Below are positions 32,560 to 39,433 of a stretch of 39,433 nucleotides of DNA, piece after piece (positions within the stretch are counted from its first letter, which is position 1; each line of letters starts with the position of its first letter). Position numbers and translations under genes: made by a program. The stretch covers positions 78,391 to 117,823 of the forward strand of contig DAME01000028.1 in assembly GCA_002499545.1 (NCBI GenBank). The letters are read 5' to 3'. Origin of the DNA: Euryarchaeota archaeon UBA88. GTDB lineage: Archaea > Thermoplasmatota > Poseidoniia > Poseidoniales > Poseidoniaceae. The notes under the pieces were generated by a model, which saw only the letters and a list, made by a program, of their open reading frames with translations, searched no databases and was not told where the DNA came from.

Positions 32560-32829
32560 ATGTCTGGTGATGCTGCAGAAAATCGTTCGTTTGAGGACCG
32601 TGTTCAGGACCGTCAAGATTGGATTGAGTCCCAATTCCGCAAGATATCTCGGGGTTCATGGGCTCGTATCATCCGCATGGCTCGCAAGCCCACGCCGCAA
32701 GAATTCAAGCAGACGTCTATCATCTGCGGAATTGGACTTTTTGTCCTTGGCGCCATTGGCTTTGCAATGCTGGTTTTGATGGACAACTTCCTTCCTTGGG
32801 TTTTTGATGTGTTAAACATCGGCAACTGA
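32560..32829 (+). CDS. secE: Preprotein translocase subunit SecE/Sec61-gamma
   Basis: Small tail-like subunit of the Sec translocon (89 residues). It has an amphipathic cytoplasmic helix region with RMARKPTPQEFKQTSIICGI, the typical R/K-KP-x-x-x-E-F signature, then one membrane span (ICGIGLFVLGAIGFAMLVLM). The N-terminal 35 residues are charged and longer than in many archaea. The ATG at 32560 has GAGGTTG seven bases upstream. It is followed 19 bases later by the Spt5-like gene, the same secE-nusG/spt5-L11 order as in bacteria and many archaea. Confidence 0.9.
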   Translation: MSGDAAENRSFEDRVQDRQDWIESQFRKISRGSWARIIRMARKPTPQEFKQTSIICGIGLFVLGAIGFAMLVLMDNFLPWVFDVLNIGN

Positions 32830-32848
32830 TGAATTTGGAGATGATGAG

Positions 32849-33763
32849 ATGAGTGAAGCATTCGTAGTGTACGTTCGATTTGAAGAAAAACTCCTTTTGT
32901 TGCGCCGCAGCAAATCTGACGGGGATTTCCCGGGATTGTGGGACGGCGTCTGGGGTATAGGAGAAACACCCGAAGATGTTCTCGCTCGTGTCGCAGAGTC
33001 AACCGGTATTGCTGCCGAGTCGTTGCACTACCACGGCTCTGGCCCAGAACGCGGTGTTGACATGGGACGTTCCCTGGTCGATGTGGTTCCAATTCTTGTG
33101 GTCTCCGACACAGACGAAGTGGCTCCAACCGGACGTTACACTGAGGCTGAATGGATTGACCCCGGTACGCTGCAAAGTTACAACTGCATCTTCTCGAACC
33201 TTGACATGGAGAACAACAACAAGTTGTTTGGTGAAATGTACGGATCGGTTGGTTCGTTCCTCTACATCGTCAAGACGGCCATTGGCTCTGAACAACGCGT
33301 GGCCGATGAAATGTACAACCGACTGCACGGCAGCGGTTCACTCACATCGCTCCAAGGTGACATCATGTCAATTCTTCACCCAACCGGTATGCGCGGTTAC
33401 CTCTTTGTTGAATCAAGCGCTCTGCATCACGTCGAGAAATTGATTGGTCGATCTGGTGGCCGAGACCCGGCTGCTCGACGTGGATTGAATCAAACTCCTC
33501 TCAAGAACGCAAAGACCGTTCTACCAGGCGAAGCCCCTCTGGCCGACATTCTACCGTACCTCGAACCCAAGGCAGTTACCTCCGGAATTGAAGTCGGCTG
33601 CATTGTGGAAATCGTCACGGGTGCATTCAAGGGCGAGAAAGCCCGTGTTCTTAGCGTAGCAGAATCCAAGGAAGAAGTCAGTATGGAATTGTATGAACAA
33701 CCGATTCCAATGACCCTTAACATGCGAGGCGACCACGTACGTGTCGTGGAGCGTGTCGAGTGA
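32849..33763 (+). CDS. spt5: Transcription elongation factor Spt5 fused to an N-terminal Nudix-like domain
   Basis: 304 residues, about twice the usual archaeal Spt5 length. Residues 1-115 read as a Nudix-like fold: AFVVYVRFEEKLLLLRRSKS, then WDGVWGIGETPEDVLARVAE and STGI where the Nudix box lies. Of the catalytic acids, the R-E pair is A-R and E-E is E-S, so hydrolase activity is doubtful. Residues about 135-220 are the NGN domain (FLYIVKTAIGSEQRVADEMY, PTGMRGYLFVESS), which binds the RNA polymerase clamp. Residues 245-304 are the KOW domain (EVGCIVEIVTGAFKGEKARV). An in-frame ATG at 33236 (residue 130) preceded by GGTG could yield Spt5 alone. GGAG lies 8 bases before the first ATG. Confidence 0.9.
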   Translation: MSEAFVVYVRFEEKLLLLRRSKSDGDFPGLWDGVWGIGETPEDVLARVAESTGIAAESLHYHGSGPERGVDMGRSLVDVVPILVVSDTDEVAPTGRYTEAEWIDPGTLQSYNCIFSNLDMENNNKLFGEMYGSVGSFLYIVKTAIGSEQRVADEMYNRLHGSGSLTSLQGDIMSILHPTGMRGYLFVESSALHHVEKLIGRSGGRDPAARRGLNQTPLKNAKTVLPGEAPLADILPYLEPKAVTSGIEVGCIVEIVTGAFKGEKARVLSVAESKEEVSMELYEQPIPMTLNMRGDHVRVVERVE

Positions 33764-33803
33764 TTTTCTTGGTATCAGTTGCCTACACCCTTCGCACAGC
33801 GCG

Positions 33804-33812
33804 ATTATATAG
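33804..33812 (+). promoter_or_regulatory. TATA box of the L11-L1-P0-P1 ribosomal operon
   Basis: ATTATATAG ends 51 bases before the L11 ATG at 33864; initiation near 33835 would leave a leader of about 28 bases with GGAGTTG. It lies in the 100-base gap after spt5, so the ribosomal stalk operon has its own promoter. Confidence 0.6.
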
Positions 33813-33863
33813 GGGTGTTTGGTCGGCTGAATGCCCACATAGTGAGCAATGGAGTTGAACATA

Positions 33864-34145
33864 ATGCCGAAACCATGGACATCCGAACTCATCAAGAAAG
33901 CTCTTGGAGTGAAGAAGTGCAACGGTAGCATGGACGCTGCAGTTGAAGACCTGTCGCTTGAGAAAGCCATGGATGTCGCCCGAGATAAGCACAATCAAGG
34001 TCACTTGACCGGTGCAGATCTCAAGGCACAAACTAAGGAAATCATCGGAACCTGTGTTTCGATGCGTGTCAAGATTGACGGTCATTGGGCCAATGATGCC
34101 CTCGCAATCATTAACAAAGGAGAATGGGACGAGCGGTTTAATTGA
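33864..34145 (+). CDS. rpl11: Large ribosomal subunit protein uL11, C-terminal domain only
   Basis: 93 residues against about 160 for normal archaeal L11. What is present aligns with the C-terminal rRNA-binding domain: WTSELIKKALGVKK, EDLSLEKAMDVARDKH, TGADLKAQTKEIIGTCVSMR, and the end GEWDERFN. The proline-rich N-terminal domain, which touches the stalk base and the translational GTPases, is absent. An in-frame stop lies at 33843, a TATA box at 33804-33812, and the spt5 stop at 33763, so the gene cannot extend upstream. The ATG at 33864 has GGAGTTG six bases upstream; an ATG at 33849 would add only five residues. It is the first gene of the L11-L1-P0-P1 operon. Confidence 0.87.
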   Translation: MPKPWTSELIKKALGVKKCNGSMDAAVEDLSLEKAMDVARDKHNQGHLTGADLKAQTKEIIGTCVSMRVKIDGHWANDALAIINKGEWDERFN

Positions 34146-34157
34146 AACTCACGAGCC

Positions 34158-34191
34158 GTGGTAGAGGCGTCTTGAGCGTCTCGCTGACCAC
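34158..34191 (+). promoter_or_regulatory. Hairpin in the L11-L1 intergenic leader
   Basis: GTGGT (34158-34162) pairs with ACCAC (34187-34191), and GAGGCG (34164-34169) pairs with CGTCTC (34177-34182) with one G-T pair and a 7-base loop. It ends three bases before the L1 ribosome site GAGGTG. In bacteria and methanogens L1 represses its own message by binding a structure that mimics its 23S rRNA site; this hairpin is a candidate, unproven. Confidence 0.4.
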
Positions 34192-34205
34192 AGAGGTGAT
34201 TAAAA

Positions 34206-34850
34206 ATGGAAGAAAAAATTAACCAGGCAATCAAGGATGCACTTGCGAGTGCCCCTAAGCGTAAATTCACAGAATCAATGGACATTGCATTCACAATCCG
34301 TGATGTTGACTTGAAAAACCCTAACAACCGTATCAAGGAAGAAATTCGTCTTCCATCAGGCCGTGGCCGAACACTCAAAATTGCAATGTTTGCTGCTGGA
34401 GAAGCTGCAACCAAGGCAAAGAGTGCGGGAATTCACGTCATCACCCCCCAAGAAATTGAAGATCTTGGTGGAAACAAAGGTCGAGCAAAGAAAATTGCAA
34501 ACGCCTACGACTTCTTCCTTTCAGAAGTCCCGCACATGGGACTCATTGGTCGATATCTCGGTGTTGTTCTCGGTCCTCGTGGCAAAATGCCACGCCCAGT
34601 CCCACCAACTCTCGACCCTTCGATTATTGCTGCTGGTTTGCAATCAACCGTTGTCATCAAGTCCGGGGACAAGAACACCTTCCAGATTTCCTTCGGAACT
34701 GCAAGTCAGTCCGAAGAAGAACTCTACGCCAACGCTCTTGAAGTTTACAACCGTGTAATCTCAAAACTCGAGCGAGGTATTGGAAACATTCGTTCTCTTT
34801 ACATCAAGACAACAATGGGTCCATCTCAAATGGTGGAGGTGATTAATTGA
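34206..34850 (+). CDS. rpl1: Large ribosomal subunit protein uL1
   Basis: L1-stalk protein of the large ribosomal subunit, which contacts the tRNA leaving the E site (214 residues, normal for archaea). Signatures are KRKFTESMDIAFTIRDVDLK, RIKEEIRLPSGRGRTLKIAM, and the family motif LGVVLGPRGKMPRPVPP. The C-terminal strand IRSLYIKTTMGPSQMVEV is also typical. GAGGTGAT precedes the ATG by 4-5 bases. The stop overlaps the TTG start of the P0 gene by 4 bases, so the two are translationally coupled. Confidence 0.97.
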   Translation: MEEKINQAIKDALASAPKRKFTESMDIAFTIRDVDLKNPNNRIKEEIRLPSGRGRTLKIAMFAAGEAATKAKSAGIHVITPQEIEDLGGNKGRAKKIANAYDFFLSEVPHMGLIGRYLGVVLGPRGKMPRPVPPTLDPSIIAAGLQSTVVIKSGDKNTFQISFGTASQSEEELYANALEVYNRVISKLERGIGNIRSLYIKTTMGPSQMVEVIN

Positions 34851-35866
34851 TTCCAAAGGTCGTTTCTTGGAAGAAAGACACCGTTGGTGATTTAGAAGCG
34901 CTTCTGAAGGGTGGCGACACCATTGCAGTCATTGACATCCACGGCGTTCCAGCCGGAGCAATGCTTGGGATGCGCGCTGCTCTACGCAGCGACATGCAGA
35001 TTCAAGTCGCTAAGAAGCGATTGATGGCTATTGCGTGGGAACGTATGGGATACAAGTCCGAAGATCTCAACGCTTTGTTCGAAGGGGTTGTTCAACCTGC
35101 ACTTGTTTCATCTGCAAACCTCAACTCCTTCCAAATGTTCACTGAACTCAAGAAGACTGAAGCCGGTCGTGCTGCAAAAGAAGGCGACATTGCCCCACAC
35201 CAAATCGTGGTTGAAAAAATGGATACCGGTATGCCCCCCGGTCCGATAGTTGGTGAATTGAACTCCGTTGGGATTCCAGCAAAGATTACCGGTGGCTCTG
35301 TTCAAATCCAAAAGCGCACAGTCGTACTCGAAGCTGGTGAAGTTTTCGTTGGCGATATGGGTATGATGCTCTCAAAGATTGGTATCAATCCGATTGTCAC
35401 AGGTCTACGGCTTTGTGGGACACTCGAAGATGGAACCTTGTTCCAACCAAGCACACTTGACATTGACTACGAGCAATTCGAGACAGATCTCATCAGCTAC
35501 GCAGCTGGTGCATTCAACCTCGCTTGCAACATCACGTGGTTCACCAGTCAAACCATGCCAACAATTCTGGCAAAGGCCAGCCGAGAGGCAATGGCCGTTG
35601 CATTGGAAGCTGCAATTGCAACTGCAGACACCATGCCACATCTCGTTGGACGAGCACATGGCAGCGCATTAGGCGTTGCTGGACAGCTTGACAGCGAAGC
35701 ACTCGATGAAGAACTGACCAACATGTTGGGCGCCGCAGCATCCGCTGCAGTTTCCGCAGTCGCCAGTTCATCAGACAGCACTTCTGAGGCACCAACCGAA
35801 GCCGAAGAAGAGGAAGAAGAGGAAGAAGAGGAAAGCTTCGGCGGACTTGGAGATCTATTCGGTTGA
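34847..35866 (+). CDS. rpl10: Ribosomal stalk protein uL10 (P0)
   Basis: Base of the ribosomal stalk; binds 23S rRNA and carries P1/L12 dimers (339 residues, typical of archaeal P0). Signatures are VVSWKKDTVGDLEALLK and VIDIHGVPAGAMLGMRAALR. QVAKKRLMAIAWERM follows, as do the insertion domain with GPIVGELNSVGIPAKI and a C-terminal helical spine. An acidic run of about ten Glu residues and SFGGLGDLFG end the protein, the tail that recruits elongation factors. The start is TTG, which overlaps the L1 stop and has an ideal GGAGGTGAT ribosome site. P0 normally touches the N-terminal domain of L11, which is missing in this genome's L11 gene. Confidence 0.96.
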   Translation: MIPKVVSWKKDTVGDLEALLKGGDTIAVIDIHGVPAGAMLGMRAALRSDMQIQVAKKRLMAIAWERMGYKSEDLNALFEGVVQPALVSSANLNSFQMFTELKKTEAGRAAKEGDIAPHQIVVEKMDTGMPPGPIVGELNSVGIPAKITGGSVQIQKRTVVLEAGEVFVGDMGMMLSKIGINPIVTGLRLCGTLEDGTLFQPSTLDIDYEQFETDLISYAAGAFNLACNITWFTSQTMPTILAKASREAMAVALEAAIATADTMPHLVGRAHGSALGVAGQLDSEALDEELTNMLGAAASAAVSAVASSSDSTSEAPTEAEEEEEEEEEESFGGLGDLFG

Positions 35867-35887
35867 CCACAAATGAGGTGAAAAAAT

Positions 35888-36190
35888 ATGGAATACGTAT
35901 ACGCTGCTATGCTACTGCACGCTGCTGAAAAAGACATTGACGAAAAGACCGTGAGCGCCATTCTAAAGGCTGCTGGCGTGAAAGCTGACGACTCCCGCGT
36001 GAAGGCACTTGTTGCCTCACTCGCTGGTGTTGATATTGCTGATGCAATGGCCCAGGCTGTTGCCGCTCCTGCTGCTGCCGCTCCTGCTGCTGCAGCCGGT
36101 GGTTCTTCAGATGCCCCTGCCCCTGTTGAAGAGGAAGAGGAAGAAGAAGAAGCAGGCGGTTTCGACGGTCTTGGATCCCTTTTCGGTTGA
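35888..36190 (+). CDS. rpl12: Ribosomal stalk protein P1 (archaeal L12)
   Basis: 100-residue stalk protein that dimerises and binds P0, recruiting translational GTPases. The N-terminal helical domain starts EYVYAAMLLHAAEKDIDEKT. An Ala/Pro hinge follows, then an acidic run and the FDGLGSLFG tail shared with P0. GAGGTG lies 10 bases before the ATG. It is the last gene of the operon. The 220 bases that follow (36191-36410) hold no recognised gene and no clear T-run terminator. Confidence 0.96.
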   Translation: MEYVYAAMLLHAAEKDIDEKTVSAILKAAGVKADDSRVKALVASLAGVDIADAMAQAVAAPAAAAPAAAAGGSSDAPAPVEEEEEEEEAGGFDGLGSLFG

Positions 36191-36410
36191 AACAGGTTTC
36201 GAGCGCCGACGAGCGCACTTTGGAACGCGACATGCTCGCGCTTCCCAATGATGCACGGTCGTCCGACTCGGTCCCCCTTCGGAATACCTCGCCAACAGGC
36301 AAGGACTGTAGGAATACCGTGCAGTATCATGAACACACAAGGTGCTTGGCCGACAGGCTGAATCTTCAATCCATCAAAGCGTTGATGCCCAAGTCGCGTT
36401 TGGCAATAGT

Positions 36411-36914
36411 ATGGTGCGACGTGCGACCTCAGATTTTGAAGTCAGTGTTTCACCCATAGAATCAATCAAAGTGTTCCGCCTGCTTGCCGAAGAAGCAGGA
36501 TGGTCCATGGAGCGTCATGAGGGGTCACGAATGGTTGACCGCTTTGCCATTATCATGCCGATGACCCAAACTACTCGTACGCTCGGTTTACGAATTCTTG
36601 ACGGACCGCTACGCGGCCTTGAAGTCACCAGTTGGGCTGAAACTCGTGGGTCATCCGGAGCGCTCAACATGATTTCTTGGGTATTGCCTGGAGGTCTTCA
36701 ACATCCATTGACTCAATCGTTGCTCCAACACTGGGTTTCGCGTCTGCCTCGCTGCCCATGGCGATGGAGTTTTGGCGAAAGGTCAAAGATTGGATACATG
36801 TTGCCAGTGTGGCGAAAATCTCGCAGAAATTTTTCCAAATTAGGCTTCGCTGTTGGGAAAGGCGATTGGCCGAATGTCCCTAGGAATCCTTGGCTGTCCG
36901 ACGAATCAGAGTGA
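36411..36914 (+). CDS. Hypothetical protein
   Basis: Unrecognised (167 residues). The ATG at 36411 is the better start; an in-frame GTG at 36342 would add 23 residues. The N-terminal half looks like an alpha/beta domain (IESIKVFRLLAEEAGWSM, FAIIMPMTQTTRTLGLRIL), and the C-terminal part is rich in Trp, Arg and Lys (RCPWRWSFGERSKIGYMLPVWRKSRRN), suggesting a surface for nucleic acid or membrane binding. No ribosome site is clear. It follows the ribosomal operon on the same strand but is separated by 220 bases. Confidence 0.5.
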   Translation: MVRRATSDFEVSVSPIESIKVFRLLAEEAGWSMERHEGSRMVDRFAIIMPMTQTTRTLGLRILDGPLRGLEVTSWAETRGSSGALNMISWVLPGGLQHPLTQSLLQHWVSRLPRCPWRWSFGERSKIGYMLPVWRKSRRNFSKLGFAVGKGDWPNVPRNPWLSDESE

Positions 36915-36992
36915 ATTCTCTTCCAACTGAATCTCGTTTGACCGAAAGTCATAGAGGTTAATGCTTCGTCGGTGGGGATGAGGGCGACAGAA

Positions 36993-37706
36993 ATGATGAC
37001 GTTGGATGAACTGAAAACGAACCGCGATACACAAATCGCAGTGTTCTGTATTGTTTTCTTCCTACTTGCTTTCCCTGCATACTTCAAAATCAAGGCAGAT
37101 GCGACCTCAAGTACCGGCGCTATGGGCGGAGTCGGGGACTACAACATCAACGGTAACTTGTCGTATGTCCCTCTTGACAACGGTATGGAATACATTGCTG
37201 ATGGCGATACTTTCGCTCTCGACGATCTTCACACCGATTCAGTCGATGGAGCAGAAGACATGAACATCGTTGGTGTTCGTTTGTCACTCTCTTATGGTGA
37301 AGATGAAGAGGGTTCAGGCCCCCCTACCTGTGTGGGCCCACTTGGTGGTCAAAATGCAGCTGACACTGTTTCAGGCACGGCAATGCACGCAGGATTCAAC
37401 GAATCTGCAGACGGCCAAAACAACGGTGGAAACGGCGGTCATGAGGTGATCGTTGAATGGTTCAACTCCTCAATGGTCGATGCAACAGTATCTGGTCTTT
37501 CTGAATCTGAGATTGTTTCACAAATCGATTCCATGGGTGCTGGATTAGGTGCTTACAGTGTTGAAATGAGTGTTGCAGCTCAAGCTGGAAATGCCCCCGG
37601 ACCGGGTTGCAGTCGCGCAGATTCAGGAGAAGAAATCACGTACGCTGTCGAACTGATTGTGTTCGATTACGCTATTGCCCCTGTGTTCGATGAAAGCGAG
37701 CTCTAA
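36993..37706 (+). CDS. Signal-anchored extracytoplasmic protein, unknown function
   Basis: 237 residues with one N-terminal membrane span (IAVFCIVFFLLAFPAYFKI at about 15-33) after a short charged cytoplasmic head, leaving an acidic outer domain of about 200 residues. That domain has few charges other than Asp/Glu, is rich in Gly, Asn and Ser, and contains DGDTFALDDLHTDSVDGAED, GPPTCVGPLGGQNAAD and a conserved-looking Cys near PGPGCSRAD, so a disulfide is possible. The start is uncertain among 36978, 36993 and 36996; GAGGG lies 8 bases before 36993. No family was recognised. It lies 40 bases upstream of the multi-span membrane protein and may work with it. Confidence 0.68.
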   Translation: MMTLDELKTNRDTQIAVFCIVFFLLAFPAYFKIKADATSSTGAMGGVGDYNINGNLSYVPLDNGMEYIADGDTFALDDLHTDSVDGAEDMNIVGVRLSLSYGEDEEGSGPPTCVGPLGGQNAADTVSGTAMHAGFNESADGQNNGGNGGHEVIVEWFNSSMVDATVSGLSESEIVSQIDSMGAGLGAYSVEMSVAAQAGNAPGPGCSRADSGEEITYAVELIVFDYAIAPVFDESEL

Positions 37707-37712
37707 TCGAGT

Positions 37713-37722
37713 GAAAGCATAA
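37713..37722 (+). promoter_or_regulatory. BRE/TATA element of the multi-span membrane gene, leaderless type
   Basis: GAAAGCATAA lies 24 bases before the ATG at 37747, with no ribosome site between. It is identical to the element at 17774-17783 upstream of the lipoprotein gene, where the gap is 25 bases. Confidence 0.4.
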
Positions 37723-37746
37723 GAATCAGCCCTCTTTAGCAGATTT

Positions 37747-39433
37747 ATGGCTGAGCAGATTCATTCTGAGATGAATTACGGCCAGTATGACTGTTCTTTA
37801 GAAGAACTCACCTCGCGTAACGCCTCAATCATCAGATTGTTTGTACTTGGGGTGCCATTGGCAGTCTTGATGTTTGGAGTTTTACAAGTTCAATGGTTCT
37901 TTGAAGAAGGCATTCACGCGCTTCAAACCGTTGGAATGCAAGTCGACCCAGTTTGCGTCAGCGCAGGTGGCGCTGAAGAGACCTGTATGTACTCCGTGGG
38001 TGGCGGTGGAGTTTGGTGGTTGCTGCTTGGAACCTTCCTCGCTTCAATCGGTATTGCTCCACTTGCAGCCATGGCATTAAAGATCACATATCGCACCAAA
38101 GGCGTAACCCAAGAATGGCAAGATACGACCAATGGATTGCTCCTTTTCGGTTTACCATTTACGGCCATTTGGGCATTGCTTTGGCTCGTTTGTCTTCCAG
38201 TCGCATGGACATTATTGCCTTGGGGTGACTGGGCAACGAATTGGTGGAAAATATTCCCCTATGGGTTCGGTTTAATTTGGTGGGGAGGTTTACCTCTGCT
38301 CCTTGTATTGCGAAAATTCGTAAAAATGGTCTTCTCTCCAGAATACGCGCATGATAAAAAAAGCGCTGAATCGGAGAGCGAAGCCGAGGATGAAGAAGAA
38401 ATCCAAGCCGAGCGTGAAGAAAAAGAAGAATCCAGTTCAACATCATTAGAATCCGCTGATCCAATTGCAACTGGTCGCGTGCGAAGCGCCAATGTAGAGG
38501 ATGCAGAGTCAAACACGCGTCCAGCGATTACCGCACTTGTGATTGGCATATTCTTGTTCATTATCGGTTTACCACTTTTTATTGGAAGTGAACAGGAGAA
38601 CCTCGGAATGCTCATTCCAGGCGCGATAGCATTTGGCGTTGGCGGGGCCATGGTCGTGGTCGCTTTGTTTGTCTTGTTATCTTCGTGGGTTAAATCTCAT
38701 GCCAAAACCGGCAAGTCCGCTCCTGGGTGGACCAAGGTTATGCCCGTGTTTGGCATATTCCTCATGATTCCCGGAATAGTATTGCTAATCATTGGTGGCG
38801 TAATGGCAGAGGAGTTCATCGAAGATGTGCCGGGATTTTCTAGTTATACTCTAGAGATCATTGATGAAGACAGTTTAGGTGACCAAGGATTCATTATTTT
38901 CATTCCAGGAACGCCTGGTGATTTCAACGGTAATGGAATGCATGATTATTGTGAAAATGTAATCGTGAATGCAACTCATTCGGGAGCTTGGATGAGTGAC
39001 CCGTGGACAGGATGGTCTTCATATAATGAGGCGGATGAAACAAGGCAAGTCTTCGAACTCGAGATTTCTCATGAGGGTAGTGGTTGCGATGCACAACACT
39101 GGCCAAAAGAAAAATGGATAAATGATGGTCTTTTCCAACTGGTAAAACTTGGACGTGCTTGCAATGGTTGTATGGCAGGGAATACAACAATTACTGCAGA
39201 ATATGCCAACGAACCACAACCACCTGTTGGCTACGACAACCTTCCAAGTATGTGGATTCAAGATGGTGAAGCACTTGTCGAATCGACACTCATGACAGTA
39301 CTTGGTGCGGTTCTCGCAGGTATTGGCACATTGACTGTGATCGGCTCGATAGTCACCGCTGTCTCATTGAAAGTAGCAAGAAGAAAGGAACTTGAAGAGG
39401 AGAAAGAGCCAATTGAGATTATTGGGCACACAG
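37747..39433 (+). CDS. Multi-span membrane protein with Ca-loop-like outer domain, 3' end cut by window
   Basis: Open from the ATG at 37747 to the window end (562 codons, no stop), so the gene continues. The N-terminal half has about seven hydrophobic segments (for example ASIIRLFVLGVPLAVLMFGV, LLFGLPFTAIWALLWLVCLP and FGIFLMIPGIVLLIIGGVMA), interrupted by a charged Glu/Lys/Ser-rich cytoplasmic loop (ESESEAEDEEEIQAEREEKE). An outer domain of about 160 residues then contains DFNGNGMHDYCEN, a calcium-loop-like D-x-N-x-N-G-x-x-D motif as in dockerin/EF-hand loops, several Cys (DYC, GSGCD, ACNGC), and a last span (LGAVLAGIGTLTVIGSIVTA). No family was recognised. A promoter-like element at 37713-37722 suggests its own leaderless transcript. 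Confidence 0.7.
   Translation, partial: MAEQIHSEMNYGQYDCSLEELTSRNASIIRLFVLGVPLAVLMFGVLQVQWFFEEGIHALQTVGMQVDPVCVSAGGAEETCMYSVGGGGVWWLLLGTFLASIGIAPLAAMALKITYRTKGVTQEWQDTTNGLLLFGLPFTAIWALLWLVCLPVAWTLLPWGDWATNWWKIFPYGFGLIWWGGLPLLLVLRKFVKMVFSPEYAHDKKSAESESEAEDEEEIQAEREEKEESSSTSLESADPIATGRVRSANVEDAESNTRPAITALVIGIFLFIIGLPLFIGSEQENLGMLIPGAIAFGVGGAMVVVALFVLLSSWVKSHAKTGKSAPGWTKVMPVFGIFLMIPGIVLLIIGGVMAEEFIEDVPGFSSYTLEIIDEDSLGDQGFIIFIPGTPGDFNGNGMHDYCENVIVNATHSGAWMSDPWTGWSSYNEADETRQVFELEISHEGSGCDAQHWPKEKWINDGLFQLVKLGRACNGCMAGNTTITAEYANEPQPPVGYDNLPSMWIQDGEALVESTLMTVLGAVLAGIGTLTVIGSIVTAVSLKVARRKELEEEKEPIEIIGHT

Noticed and set aside
35548..36369. Minus-strand open frame of 273 codons
   Set aside because: It is antisense to the P0 and P1 genes; its Ser and Ala runs simply mirror their Glu- and Ala-rich codons.
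36187..36459. Open frame of 90 codons after the P1 gene
   Set aside because: It overlaps the P1 stop and the start of the next gene, has no ribosome site and no recognisable features.

Overview
The window reads as a chromosomal segment of a planktonic euryarchaeon, most likely Marine Group II (Candidatus Poseidoniales). This assignment is inferred from gene content; no 16S gene is present. Archaeal markers are eL21, the RNA polymerase subunit Rpo4 (Rpb4/RpoF), a DUF655 protein, Pus10, a histone-fold protein, a Sec61-gamma/SecE, an Spt5, and the acidic-tailed stalk proteins P0 and P1. TATA boxes precede several transcription units, and some genes look leaderless. Several genes have a bacterial flavour: exonuclease VII, KatG, SelO, an RND/MMPL exporter and an RNB-family RNase. 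That mix is typical of the group.

Layout. 1-1.5 kb: a histone-fold gene cut by the window edge, then a membrane protein. 1.4-9.0 kb, all on the minus strand: xseA-xseB, a unit of zinc-ribbon protein, 2Fe-2S ferredoxin and small membrane protein, the classic archaeal cluster eL21-rpoF-DUF655-rsmA, and Pus10. 9.1-12.7 kb: a redox block (peroxiredoxin, catalase-peroxidase, divergent thioredoxin-like protein), then a GNAT acetyltransferase. 12.7-17.5 kb: a large RND exporter, a divergent DsrE-like protein, and a three-gene unit ending in a dual-specificity phosphatase. 17.8-22.8 kb: a coiled-coil lipoprotein, a class V aminotransferase, SelO and a membrane protein. 23.0-25.9 kb: tRNA-Leu(UAG) with duplicated 3' fragments, then a copper unit (Cys-rich 60-residue protein, CopA, CopZ-like) with an inverted repeat around its TATA box. 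25.9-29.1 kb: a small membrane protein, a TerB-like protein and a large FN3-like surface protein. 29.1-32.4 kb: an RNB-family RNase and a DnaJ-class protein. 32.5-36.2 kb, plus strand: secE-spt5-L11-L1-P0-P1. 36.4 kb to the end: an unknown gene, a membrane-anchored protein, and a multi-span membrane protein that runs off the window.

Points that deserve most attention. (i) The L11 gene encodes only the C-terminal RNA-binding domain; a stop codon, a promoter and the end of spt5 lie immediately upstream, so no N-terminal domain fits. (ii) The Spt5 gene carries an N-terminal Nudix-like domain with degenerate catalytic residues, and has a possible internal start for canonical Spt5. (iii) Pus10 has a basic linker and a SAP-like domain inserted before its QRTPxRVxHRR motif. 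(iv) The copper unit begins with an unrecognised Cys-rich mini-protein behind a perfect 9-14-9 inverted repeat overlapping the TATA box. (v) The histone-fold protein looks like a doublet with an insertion in the second fold. (vi) T-arm-like fragments next to tRNA-Leu look like scars of an integration site.

No CRISPR array, insertion sequence, rRNA gene or replication origin was recognised. No gene-free stretch exceeds 300 bases; the longest (17542-17808, 22770-23030 and 36191-36410) are described in the entries. All family assignments come from reading motifs by eye; no database search was run.
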